From the NCBI GenBank assembly GCA_004525685.1, contig SPBW01000022.1:1-19502 (forward strand): a stretch of DNA of 19,502 bases. Reading direction: 5' to 3'. The stretch comes from Candidatus Atribacteria bacterium (lineage in GTDB: Bacteria; Bipolaricaulota; Bipolaricaulia; UBA7950; UBA9294). The notes beneath the pieces were generated by a model, which saw nothing but the letters and a program-made list of their open reading frames with translations, made no database searches and had not been told where the DNA came from. This document shows positions 1-7,159 of this stretch, one piece after another (position 1 is the stretch's first letter; every line of letters begins with the position of its first letter). The position numbers were made by a program, and so were the translations under genes.

Positions 1-1227
1 CAGGCTGCAAAGGAGCGAGCCGAAGAGTGGGTCATCGCCTACGGGTGGGACGAATCTCATTGGACGGATCGTGGATACCTTACCAAGGACGAATTGGACA
101 GGATTGCACCTCAGTCTCCTTTGCTGGCCATTCGCATGGACGGGCATCTCTTGGCTGCCAACAGTCTGGCGATGAAGCAGATTCCGCATGCGGCTCCTGA
201 GCACCTCATTGATCGAATGAACGGGTTGTTGAGGGAGCAGGCCGTTACTGTGATGACGGGAGCTGTGCGCCCTGATCGCGATGCTTCGATAGCTGCTCTC
301 GATGCTGCGGCACGTTTGTGCCATCGACTGGGAATCACGACGGTACATACGATGACGCGACTGGACGACTTCGAGGCATTCCTGACGGGGCGGCACGAGC
401 GGAAGCTGAGGATTACATTCTGTCCAGACATCCAGTCGTTCGACAAGCTCTTGGCTGTTGGTCTTAAGACAGGATACGGGGATCCATGGCTCCGCTTCGG
501 CGGCGTCAAGATATTCGCTGATGGCTCCATCGGCGCAGGCAATGCCGCCGTTTCTTCTGCCTATCTGCAGGGTGGATTGGGCGAACTCAATCATGAGGAT
601 GATGAATTGCGCACATGGATCGAAACAGCAGATCGCGCTGGATGGCAGACCATCATTCATGCCATCGGCGATCGAGCGATCGATCAAGTGCTCGGCGCGC
701 ACGAGCACTTGCACACGGATCCGTCTCTTCGGCATCGCATGGAACACTTCGAGCTTCCTGTGGAAGACCAATTGCCGCGCGTGAAGCAGGCGGGCCTGCA
801 TCTGTGTATGCAGCCCAATTTCATCACGAATTGGTCTGGGCCGAACAGCTTGTATGTGGATCGTCTTGGCTCAGATCGTGACCAGATGAGCAATCCCCTG
901 CGCCTCATCCACGACCTGGATCTGCCTCTTGCGTTCGGATCCGATGGCATGCCGCCATCCCCGCTTATTGGCCTGCATGGGGCCATTCATGGTGCCTATC
1001 CGCAGCAACGACTTACCGTGTCTGAGGCGATCGATTGCTACACGATGGGTAGTGCACGCTTCGCATTTGAAGAAGACGAGAAAGGAAGCCTGGAGGTTGG
1101 AAAATTGGCAGACTTGGTCGTCCTTGATTCAAACCCCATGCTAGACATCGAAAACATCGCGAAGCGATCAGTCGACATGACGTTTGTGGGAGGAGAACTC
1201 GTGTATTCGAGGAAGGATGTCCTATGA
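1..1227 (+). CDS. YtcJ-like metal-dependent amidohydrolase (5' truncated)
   Basis: The frame is open from the first base, so the gene begins upstream; 408 residues are visible of a family that usually has about 530. It belongs to amidohydrolase family 3 (YtcJ-like), TIM-barrel hydrolases that cleave C-N bonds in amide or ring substrates with bound metal; the substrate here cannot be read. Visible family marks are GWDESHW near the start of the fragment, the barrel motif KIFADGSIGAG, the metal-ligand segment TIIHAIGDRAID, the strand RMEHFELP, the metal-site Asp in LAFGSDGMPPSP, and the closing composite domain with LEVGKLADLVVLD and a final FVGGELVY. It ends 34 bp before the pfkA start and may be co-transcribed with it. 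Family assignment is firm; substrate and physiological role are unknown. Confidence 0.9.
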   Translation, partial: QAAKERAEEWVIAYGWDESHWTDRGYLTKDELDRIAPQSPLLAIRMDGHLLAANSLAMKQIPHAAPEHLIDRMNGLLREQAVTVMTGAVRPDRDASIAALDAAARLCHRLGITTVHTMTRLDDFEAFLTGRHERKLRITFCPDIQSFDKLLAVGLKTGYGDPWLRFGGVKIFADGSIGAGNAAVSSAYLQGGLGELNHEDDELRTWIETADRAGWQTIIHAIGDRAIDQVLGAHEHLHTDPSLRHRMEHFELPVEDQLPRVKQAGLHLCMQPNFITNWSGPNSLYVDRLGSDRDQMSNPLRLIHDLDLPLAFGSDGMPPSPLIGLHGAIHGAYPQQRLTVSEAIDCYTMGSARFAFEEDEKGSLEVGKLADLVVLDSNPMLDIENIAKRSVDMTFVGGELVYSRKDVL

Positions 1228-1261
1228 TATCCCAGCCAAGAGCGAGGTAGCGGAGAAGATC

Positions 1262-2251
1262 ATGACAAGGATTGGTGTGTTGACGAGCGGCGGCGATGCC
1301 CCTGGAATGAACGCAGCGCTGCGTGCCTGTGTTCGCTGCGGCACAGACGCGGGTTTCTCCATGTTCGGGATCGCACGAGGGTATTCGGGACTGATCAGCG
1401 GAGACGTCACGGTGCTCGACAATCGCGCAGTCGGTGGAATCATCGAACGAGGCGGAACCCTTCTGCGAAGCGCCCGCTCCAAGGAATTCATGACCGATGC
1501 TGGGCAACAGAAAGCGCTCGCCCGGATCGAGGAACACGGGCTTGACGGACTCATTGTCATTGGAGGTAATGGCTCATTGCGCGGGGCGAAGAGGCTGTGT
1601 GAGATGGGTGTTCGCACCATGGGAATCCCCGCCTCGATTGACAATGACGTGCCGGAATCGACGATGGCGATCGGCGTCGATACGGCTCTGAATACCGTGG
1701 TTGAGTGTCTTGATCGACTTCGCGACACAGCGATTGCTCATGAGCGGGCCTTTGTCGTTGAGGTGATGGGACGAGAATCCGGCTACATCGCGCTCATGGG
1801 CGGATTGGCAGGCGGTGCGGAAATCATCCTTCTCCCTGAGATGCCTGAATCGCTTGAGGCTGTTGCTCGTAGCGTTCAGAGCGGAATGTCATTGGGAAAG
1901 AGTCACTCGATTATCGTTGTGGCAGAAGGCTTCAAACCACCGGACATGGCCCCCACGTTTGCATCATCGGCACGAGCCATCTGTAGCCACCTGGATACGC
2001 TGGGGAACGTGGAAAGCCGTCTGACGATTCTGGGGCATCTTCAACGTGGTGGATCTCCGACAGCCTTTGATCGCATTCTGGCAAGCCGCTTTGGTGAAGC
2101 CGCCATTCAAGCACTCACCGCTGGCAGCACTGGCCGCATGCTTCGCTATGATGGCCGAGACATTGCCGCTGTCGACTACGCTGCGCTGGACACTCCGTGC
2201 AGCAATGTGGATCCCGACATTCTCAGGCTAGCGGACATTGTGGCGCACTAG
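1262..2251 (+). CDS. pfkA: ATP-type 6-phosphofructokinase with a GGNGS nucleotide loop
   Basis: Predicted to phosphorylate fructose 6-phosphate to fructose 1,6-bisphosphate in glycolysis (cytoplasm). The ATG at 1262 has GGAG six bases upstream and gives 329 aa, close to the usual 320, and numbering then matches E. coli PfkA. An in-frame ATG at 1217 overlaps the previous gene and adds a tail not typical of the family. Visible motifs: TSGGDAPGMNAALR (8-21), catalytic SIDND with D127, HERAFVVEVMGR with R162 (160-171), GLAGGAEIILLPE, and GHLQRGGSP. G104, the residue that favours ATP over pyrophosphate, is present. The adjacent D103, which helps hold Mg-ATP in E. coli, is N103 here. PGTIDND reads PASIDND. 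PFK identity is secure; phosphate-donor choice and activity need testing. Confidence 0.93.
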   Translation: MTRIGVLTSGGDAPGMNAALRACVRCGTDAGFSMFGIARGYSGLISGDVTVLDNRAVGGIIERGGTLLRSARSKEFMTDAGQQKALARIEEHGLDGLIVIGGNGSLRGAKRLCEMGVRTMGIPASIDNDVPESTMAIGVDTALNTVVECLDRLRDTAIAHERAFVVEVMGRESGYIALMGGLAGGAEIILLPEMPESLEAVARSVQSGMSLGKSHSIIVVAEGFKPPDMAPTFASSARAICSHLDTLGNVESRLTILGHLQRGGSPTAFDRILASRFGEAAIQALTAGSTGRMLRYDGRDIAAVDYAALDTPCSNVDPDILRLADIVAH

Positions 2252-2316
2252 CGAGAGAGAGTGCGAGCCGGTAGATGAGGAGCCCATCAACCTAAAGGCG
2301 TGCACGTTTACTAGGC

Positions 2317-4143
2317 TCACTCAACGGTCACGGTCTTGGCGAGGTTGCGCGGCTGATCGACATCCGTGCCTCGCCATACTGCCGCATGATACGCCAGTAG
2401 TTGCAGCGGGATCGTGAACAGAATCGGGCGTGAAATCCCCTCTACGTTGGGTACTGGGATAATGGCGTTTGCCAATCGCTTCACGGCGGGGTCATCGGGA
2501 GCATCCGTCACGGCGATAATCTGGCCATTCCGAGCTCTGACCTCTTCCATGTTGGACAGTACTTTTTCGAATGCAATGCCGCGAGACAAGAGGAAGACAA
2601 CGGGTGTCTTCTCGTCGATGAGCGCGATGGGACCATGCTTCATCTCGCCCGCTGGATAGCCTTCTGCGTGGATGTAGGAAATCTCCTTGAGCTTGAGGGC
2701 TCCCTCCAGTGCGATCGGGTAGAGCTCCCCCCGTGCCAAGAACAGCACGTCCCGGGCGTGATGAAGACCCTCGGCAATCGTACGGATGTCGTCTTCCTTC
2801 TGAAGGCTCTCGTTGATTCGACCGGGCAGCAAGGCCAATCGCCCGAACTCGGCTTGGATGTCCGCTTGTGAGAGGTGATCCAGACCAAGATGGAGGCCCA
2901 ACAGCCCCAAAGCGGCAATCTGAGCCGTGAAGGTCTTGGTTGCGGCAACGCCGATTTCGATCCCTGCATGCGTGTACACGGAGACGTCGGCTTCCCGATC
3001 AATGGTGGATTGCTCGTTGTTGACAAGCGCGATGACTTGTGCGCCAGCGCTCTTGGCTCGACGAAGCGCCATCAATGTGTCGATCGTTTCGCCGGATTGG
3101 GAGACGGCAATCACCAGCGACTTCTCTGATAGGTGGGCAGCGCGCATGCGAAACTCAGATGCAATCATCGATTGAATGGGCATGTTGAGGATGCGTTCCC
3201 ACATGTACTCAGCCGTCAGGCTTGCATGATAGGCCGTCCCGCAGGCGATCAGATAGATGTGATTGAAGGGAGCGATGCGCTTACACACCGAGAAGAAGGG
3301 CGATTGCGTCACATCCTCTCCTTCATGACACATCTTCTCTCGGACTGTCTCTCCGATGGAGCGGTCTTGTTCATGTATCTCTTTGAGCATGAAGTGCCTG
3401 TAGCCGCCTTTTTGGATGGAGACTTGATCCGCGCTCACTCGGTGAGACGGGGGGTGGAGTTCGACACCATCGCAGTCGATGAAACGAACCGTATCTCGCG
3501 TCAACTCAGCCAGCTCATCATCAGCGAGAAAGACGACGGAATTAGCCTTGCCCAGGAGGGCGGGAATATCTGACGCAATAAAGTGGCCAGTACTTGAGTG
3601 CCCAACAACAAGCGGACTTCCCCTCCGTGCCGCAACAAGACGATCCGGTGTCCTGGAACAGAGGACGGCCAGCGCAAACGCACCTTCTGCGCGGCGAACC
3701 GCTGCCGTGACCGCAGCCAGCAGATCCCCGTCGAAGTAGTGCTCAATAAGATGAGCAAGGACCTCGGTATCGGTTTGGGAACGGAACGTATGTCCCGCTT
3801 CTAGGAGTTCGTCTCTGAGAACCAGGTAATTCTCAATGATGCCATTGTGGATGAGGGCAATGTCACCACTGCAGTCGAGATGGGGATGCGCATTCTCTCT
3901 CGTTGGAGCGCCATGCGTAGCCCACCGCGTGTGTCCAATTCCGATGGTGGCATCTGAATCGTCATCTTGAAGAGCACATGCCAAGTCGCGCACCTTGCCT
4001 ACTTGGCGAAGACGGAATAGCTCTCCATCCTGCAGTGTGGCGATTCCTGCGGAATCATATCCTCTGTATTCAAGGCGAGACAATCCCTCCATGAGGATGG
4101 GCACAACACGTTCGCTTCCAATGTATCCGATGATTCCGCACAC
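2317..4143 (-). CDS. glmS: Glutamine-fructose-6-phosphate aminotransferase (isomerizing)
   Basis: Makes glucosamine 6-phosphate from fructose 6-phosphate and glutamine, the first committed step toward UDP-GlcNAc, peptidoglycan and other amino-sugar polymers. I chose the GTG at 4143 because it is preceded by GGAGG five bases upstream and places Cys2 (CGIIGYIG), the N-terminal glutaminase nucleophile, directly after the initiator; Met removal is required in this family. The result is 608 aa, the usual length. The GATase2 domain carries EYRGYDSAGIA, HTRWATHG and HNGIIENY. Two SIS domains follow with ACGTAYHAS, SQSGETIDTL, GVAATKTFTAQ and HAEGYPAGEMKHGPIALID. The canonical C-terminus LAKTVTVE is present. 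It is convergent with pfkA, which competes for the same substrate. No glmS ribozyme is possible in the short 5' leader. Confidence 0.97.
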   Translation of the reverse strand: MCGIIGYIGSERVVPILMEGLSRLEYRGYDSAGIATLQDGELFRLRQVGKVRDLACALQDDDSDATIGIGHTRWATHGAPTRENAHPHLDCSGDIALIHNGIIENYLVLRDELLEAGHTFRSQTDTEVLAHLIEHYFDGDLLAAVTAAVRRAEGAFALAVLCSRTPDRLVAARRGSPLVVGHSSTGHFIASDIPALLGKANSVVFLADDELAELTRDTVRFIDCDGVELHPPSHRVSADQVSIQKGGYRHFMLKEIHEQDRSIGETVREKMCHEGEDVTQSPFFSVCKRIAPFNHIYLIACGTAYHASLTAEYMWERILNMPIQSMIASEFRMRAAHLSEKSLVIAVSQSGETIDTLMALRRAKSAGAQVIALVNNEQSTIDREADVSVYTHAGIEIGVAATKTFTAQIAALGLLGLHLGLDHLSQADIQAEFGRLALLPGRINESLQKEDDIRTIAEGLHHARDVLFLARGELYPIALEGALKLKEISYIHAEGYPAGEMKHGPIALIDEKTPVVFLLSRGIAFEKVLSNMEEVRARNGQIIAVTDAPDDPAVKRLANAIIPVPNVEGISRPILFTIPLQLLAYHAAVWRGTDVDQPRNLAKTVTVE

Positions 4144-4166
4144 GATGACCTCCGTCCTAACGAGCA

Positions 4167-4195
4167 AGTGTAGCCAACGGTGTCGATGTCGCCAA
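4167..4195 (-). promoter_or_regulatory. Predicted sigma70-type promoter for glmS
   Basis: On the minus strand, TTGGCG (4195-4190) and TACACT (4172-4167) are separated by 17 bases, four of six matches in each box. The expected start lies near 4160, just upstream of the AGGACGGAGG ribosome-binding stretch. The call is by pattern only. Confidence 0.45.
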
Positions 4196-4208
4196 TGTCC
4201 ATCCGTAT

Positions 4209-4237
4209 TTGTTGATGGCAATGCAAGAAGCTATAAT
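4209..4237 (+). promoter_or_regulatory. Predicted promoter for the DUF151 gene
   Basis: A perfect TATAAT (4232-4237) has TTGTTG (4209-4214) 17 bases upstream. The -35 box is weak. The predicted start near 4244 gives a leader of about 37 nt that contains AAGGAG at 4269-4274, six bases before the ATG at 4281. It lies back-to-back with the glmS promoter in the same intergenic region. Confidence 0.5.
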
Positions 4238-4280
4238 CCGATGCTCATCAAGGGATCGGACAGCAGGTAAGGAGCAAGGC

Positions 4281-4796
4281 ATGCGAGAAGTCGTCATCAA
4301 AGCGTTGTTGGTTGATCCATCAAGCAACTCACCCGTGGTGCTGTTGAAGGATCGGTCATCAAGAAAGGCTCTGCCGATCTGGATCGGCGACTCTGAGGCG
4401 ATCTCCATTGCATTCGGCCTACAAGACGAAGAATTTCCACGTCCGCTGACGCATGTGCTGATGTCTCAGATGATCGAGAATCTGGATGCGAAGGTCGACA
4501 AGGTCATCATCAAAGCAGTTCAAGACGGGACCTTCCTCGCATCAATCTATGTCCGCGACTCCCACGGTGATGTGATGGAGTTTGACGCCCGTCCATCCGA
4601 TTCTCTTGCGCTTTCCCTGCGAGCGGGATGCCGAATCTTCGTAGAGGACGACGTGTTTCAAGCTGAGGCCATCGAGTCGCCCTTTGCTGAAGAAGACGAG
4701 TTCCACGATTTCGTCGACGACGATCTCGACTTGGGCGAATTTCGGAAATGGAAAGAATGGGCGTCAGAAGAGGACGGCGGGAAACAAGTGTCCTAG
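4281..4796 (+). CDS. Bifunctional nuclease family protein (DUF151)
   Basis: A 171-aa cytoplasmic protein of the DUF151 / bifunctional nuclease family, whose Thermotoga member has a known structure and whose plant homologues were reported to have DNase and RNase activity; its bacterial role is unsettled. The domain covers about residues 1-135, with LPIWIGDSEA (31-40), RPLTHVLM (54-61), and the signature FDARPSDSLALSLR (101-114). A strongly acidic tail follows (about 137-165, rich in Asp and Glu). ATG 4281 has a good ribosome-binding site; a longer reading from 4209 runs through the promoter and is rejected. The stop overlaps that of the convergent downstream gene in a shared CTAG. Confidence 0.88.
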   Translation: MREVVIKALLVDPSSNSPVVLLKDRSSRKALPIWIGDSEAISIAFGLQDEEFPRPLTHVLMSQMIENLDAKVDKVIIKAVQDGTFLASIYVRDSHGDVMEFDARPSDSLALSLRAGCRIFVEDDVFQAEAIESPFAEEDEFHDFVDDDLDLGEFRKWKEWASEEDGGKQVS

Positions 4797-5734
4797 CCGC
4801 GGATGTTCTCTACACCCGCCTGCGGGGGCGTGACAACCTCACCTTCGGTCAGGCCTTGATCAATCGTTAGCAGTTGAATCAGAAGTGTGGCGTTTCGCTG
4901 GCCATTCTTGAACGTGACGACCTTCTGGATGAGATACGTCTCGCGGTCAATCCAGATCATGCGCAAGAGATCCTTGGAGGCAGGGTCACGAACTTCCAGG
5001 ATGTAGTTGCCAGTGATTGAGCCGGTCGCATCGGCATCAAGAATCTGCGTCGCCAGTCCCAAGCTTAGTTGCGGAGTGCCTTCCTGAGACTCCGGGCAGA
5101 ATGAGAAGCAGAGACCGTGCGATTGCGGCGATTGGAGTTCTTGAAGTGCCGAGAAGAACGCAGATGGTGCCGACAGTGGATCACTCAATGAATTGCTCAC
5201 GGACACGGCCGACGTATACGGCAGTTCTGTGAAGCCAGCCATATCCTGGCGGATCTCAATCTCGATCTTACCTGCAGCCCAGTCGGATTCCAGCTGCTTG
5301 ATGTCAAGAACACCCAGGCCAATGGCTGCAAGCGGCACGCCTGGCCATCGCTTGCTGACGATGATGTCCTCGCTAGGGATGTAGTGGAAGAGCTGATCAT
5401 TCTCGATCGTGAAGGTCTCGTCCCGGACTGCCTCGACGAACGAGTCTGCAATCATTTCCTGAGGCGGCACGTAGCGCATCGACAGTACAGGAGGCGGCCC
5501 CTTGACGTATCTCAACTTCATACGAATATTCTCTGCTGGCTGAGCTTCGTTGCTCACTTGTAGCGTCGCTTCAAGATCCTGAATGCGGTTAAATGCATTC
5601 TCCACTCGCCACATCAGGCCCTCCACCTCTGTGGGAGGGTGCTCATCGAGGAAGTACTGATCTACTGCCGCGACGGTTACTATGAGCGCCACAAAGGTGC
5701 CGATGGCGAGAAGGATGAGGCTTTGATTGTTCAT
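4793..5734 (-). CDS. Membrane-anchored LolA/MucB-like protein
   Basis: A 313-aa protein with one hydrophobic segment at the very N-terminus (about residues 5-24) followed by an extracytoplasmic-looking domain. There is no cysteine lipobox, and no Lys or Arg before the hydrophobic stretch, which is unusual for a signal or anchor. The body resembles the LolA-like fold of lipoprotein carriers and related sigma-E regulators: a helix with VENAFNRIQDLEATLQ, then strands such as NIRMKLRYVKGPPPVLSMRY, QLFHYIPSEDIIV, and WIDRETYLIQKVVTF near the end. These proteins bind acyl chains or lipoproteins at the envelope; the ligand here is not known. An in-frame TAA 12 bases upstream fixes ATG 5734 as the first possible start. 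No ribosome-binding site is well placed. Family call is by pattern, moderate confidence. Confidence 0.6.
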   Translation of the reverse strand: MNNQSLILLAIGTFVALIVTVAAVDQYFLDEHPPTEVEGLMWRVENAFNRIQDLEATLQVSNEAQPAENIRMKLRYVKGPPPVLSMRYVPPQEMIADSFVEAVRDETFTIENDQLFHYIPSEDIIVSKRWPGVPLAAIGLGVLDIKQLESDWAAGKIEIEIRQDMAGFTELPYTSAVSVSNSLSDPLSAPSAFFSALQELQSPQSHGLCFSFCPESQEGTPQLSLGLATQILDADATGSITGNYILEVRDPASKDLLRMIWIDRETYLIQKVVTFKNGQRNATLLIQLLTIDQGLTEGEVVTPPQAGVENIRG

Positions 5735-5750
5735 CGATGCGCATTATAAT
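5723..5750 (+). promoter_or_regulatory. Predicted promoter for pgk
   Basis: TTGATT (5723-5728) and a perfect TATAAT (5745-5750) are separated by 16 bases. The -35 lies inside the start of the divergent LolA-like gene, and the -10 shares the palindrome ATTATAAT (5743-5750) with the opposite promoter. The predicted start near 5757 gives a leader of about 55 nt that contains GGAGG at 5802-5806. Confidence 0.55.
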
Positions 5751-5771
5751 CCCCTTCTGTTGGGCATTCAA
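5743..5771 (-). promoter_or_regulatory. Predicted promoter for the LolA-like gene, likely leaderless
   Basis: On the minus strand, TTGAAT (5771-5766) and a perfect TATAAT (5748-5743) are separated by 17 bases. A start seven bases downstream falls at about 5734-5736, on or next to the ATG at 5734, so the transcript would have essentially no 5' leader. This agrees with the missing ribosome-binding site. The -10 box overlaps that of the pgk promoter. Confidence 0.6.
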
Positions 5772-5812
5772 TAAGGTTCGCGACCAGGGAAACGTACGAT
5801 TGGAGGCTCGTG

Positions 5813-6991
5813 GTGGAACTCCGCAAGATTCAAGACGCGCAAGTAGAGGGCAAGACAGTACTGGTGCGAGTGGATTACAACGTTCCATTGGAGGACGGAC
5901 GCGTGTTGGATGAGCGCCGTATTGCGTCTTCGCTACCCACAATCACGTGGCTTGCCGACCACGGTGCGAAGATCATACTGCTCTCTCACTTGGGGCGGCC
6001 TGAAGGCAAGGTTGTGGAGGAGCTTCGCCTCGATCCAGTTGCCAAAAGCTTGGAGACGCTGCTGGGGCGTCCTATCACGAAACTGGACGATTGTGTCGGA
6101 GATGCTGTGATTGACGCCGTCTCTGCGATGAAGCCTGCAGACGTGCTATTGCTGGAGAATGTGCGATTTCACAGAGAAGAGACGACCAATGAGCCGACAT
6201 TTACGCACCAGCTTGCTGATCTGGCCGATCTTTTCGTCAATGATGCCTTCGCCACCATGCATCGTGCCCACGCCTCTACTGTAGGCATTTCCGACCATCT
6301 GCCTAGCTATGCTGGCATTCTTGTGCAGGCCGAGATTCAAGCCTTGAGCCCGCTTCTTGAGTCCCCACAGCATCCCTACGTGGCCGTCGTCGGCGGGAAG
6401 AAGGCGCAAAGTAAACTGGGGCCGCTACGTGACTTGGCACGTCAAGTCGATGAGATCATGATTGGCGGCGGCGTTGCCATGACCTTCCTTCACGCCATGG
6501 GCATCGACGTGGGCGCGTCAACAGTCGATCACAAGGTATTAGAAGAGGTTGACGAGATTCGAAGGATCGCCATCCAAACGAACACGACAATACATCTGCC
6601 TATTGATGTCGTTGCTGCGGCTGAGTTGTCTCCTGACAGCGAAGCCAAGGTTTGCTCTGTGAATGATATTCCAGACGGCTGGCATGCGTTCGACATTGGT
6701 CCGCAAACGGTTCAGCTGTTCCTCGAACAAATCGCCAAAGCTAAGACGATCGTTTGGACAGGACCGATGGGTGCCTACGAGATCGCTTCCTTCTCCACAG
6801 GGACGAGGGACATTGCAGTCGGCGTCGCGCAATCCGATGCCTACAGCATCATTGGCGGAGGAGAAACCGGCGAAGCGATGGAGCGATTCGGTCTTGCAGA
6901 AGGCGCATCTTTTGTCTCTACGGGCGGAGGCGCTTGCTTGGCCCTGCTTCGCGGCAAGACGATGCCTGCACTGGAGGCCCTACGCGCGTGA
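5813..6991 (+). CDS. pgk: Phosphoglycerate kinase with variant nucleotide-site motifs
   Basis: Transfers the acyl phosphate of 1,3-bisphosphoglycerate to ADP in glycolysis (cytoplasm). Two consecutive GTG codons (5810, 5813) can start it; GGAGG at 5802-5806 is six bases from 5813 and only three from 5810, so I favour 5813 (392 aa). Numbering below counts from 5810. Visible: VDYNVP (21-26), LLSHLGRP (57-64), LLENVRFHREE (114-124), NDAFATMHRAHAST (144-157), GGKKAQSK (195-202; Lys198 takes the place of the Lys in GGAKV), IGGGVAMTFL (218-227), DIGPQTVQLF (295-304), and STGGGACLALL. Differences from the usual family text are TGPMG for NGPMG (T317) and GGGETG for GGGDSA/GGGDTA (E352), both at the Mg-nucleotide site. 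Length and overall order are normal, so it is very probably functional. Confidence 0.96.
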   Translation: MELRKIQDAQVEGKTVLVRVDYNVPLEDGRVLDERRIASSLPTITWLADHGAKIILLSHLGRPEGKVVEELRLDPVAKSLETLLGRPITKLDDCVGDAVIDAVSAMKPADVLLLENVRFHREETTNEPTFTHQLADLADLFVNDAFATMHRAHASTVGISDHLPSYAGILVQAEIQALSPLLESPQHPYVAVVGGKKAQSKLGPLRDLARQVDEIMIGGGVAMTFLHAMGIDVGASTVDHKVLEEVDEIRRIAIQTNTTIHLPIDVVAAAELSPDSEAKVCSVNDIPDGWHAFDIGPQTVQLFLEQIAKAKTIVWTGPMGAYEIASFSTGTRDIAVGVAQSDAYSIIGGGETGEAMERFGLAEGASFVSTGGGACLALLRGKTMPALEALRA

Positions 6992-7014
6992 TTTTGCTGG
7001 TCGTTGTCGCTTGG

Positions 7015-7020
7015 TATAAT
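7015..7020 (+). promoter_or_regulatory. Predicted extended -10 promoter for tRNA-Gly
   Basis: A perfect TATAAT preceded by TGG (extended -10 TGN) lies 12 bases before the mature tRNA 5' end. The -35 region (TTTGCT/TTGCTG, 6993-6999) is poor, as is usual with extended -10 sites. Because only 55 bp separate the tRNA from the UDG gene, one transcript may carry both. Confidence 0.55.
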
Positions 7021-7032
7021 GATCTGAAGCAA

Positions 7033-7104
7033 GCGGGCATAGCTCAGTGGTAGAGCATCAGCTTCCCAAGCTGAGGGTCGCGGGTTCGAATCCCGTTGCC
7101 CGCT
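7033..7104 (+). tRNA. tRNA-Gly (anticodon CCC)
   Basis: A full 72-nt cloverleaf can be drawn. The acceptor stem pairs 7033-7039 with 7097-7103. The D arm is GCTC/GAGC with loop AGTGGTA. The anticodon arm is TCAGC/GCTGA with loop TTCCCAA, so the anticodon is CCC at 7065-7067, reading GGG. The variable loop has five bases and the T arm is GCGGG/CCCGT (one G-T pair) with loop TTCGAAT. The discriminator base is T, as expected for bacterial glycine tRNAs. The 3' CCA is not encoded and must be added by the nucleotidyltransferase. Confidence 0.97.
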
Positions 7105-7159
7105 TTTGCCAAGTCCGGTCAGTCTCGCCGCGTCTGATCTATAGAGGAGAAGGAGCGAC

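Noticed and set aside
664..690. Cluster of GATC/CGATCG words inside the amidohydrolase gene
   Set aside because: GATC-rich words occur in coding sequence throughout the window, so this is more likely codon and dinucleotide preference than a replication or methylation site.
684..986. Long antisense and alternative-frame ORFs within the conserved genes (for example 684-986 on the minus strand)
   Set aside because: They overlap genes with clear family motifs in the other frame, lack family resemblance themselves and are expected by chance at this base composition.
2244..2265. Hairpin CGCACT...AGTGCG over the pfkA stop as a terminator
   Set aside because: The stem is only six base pairs and no T run follows on either strand.
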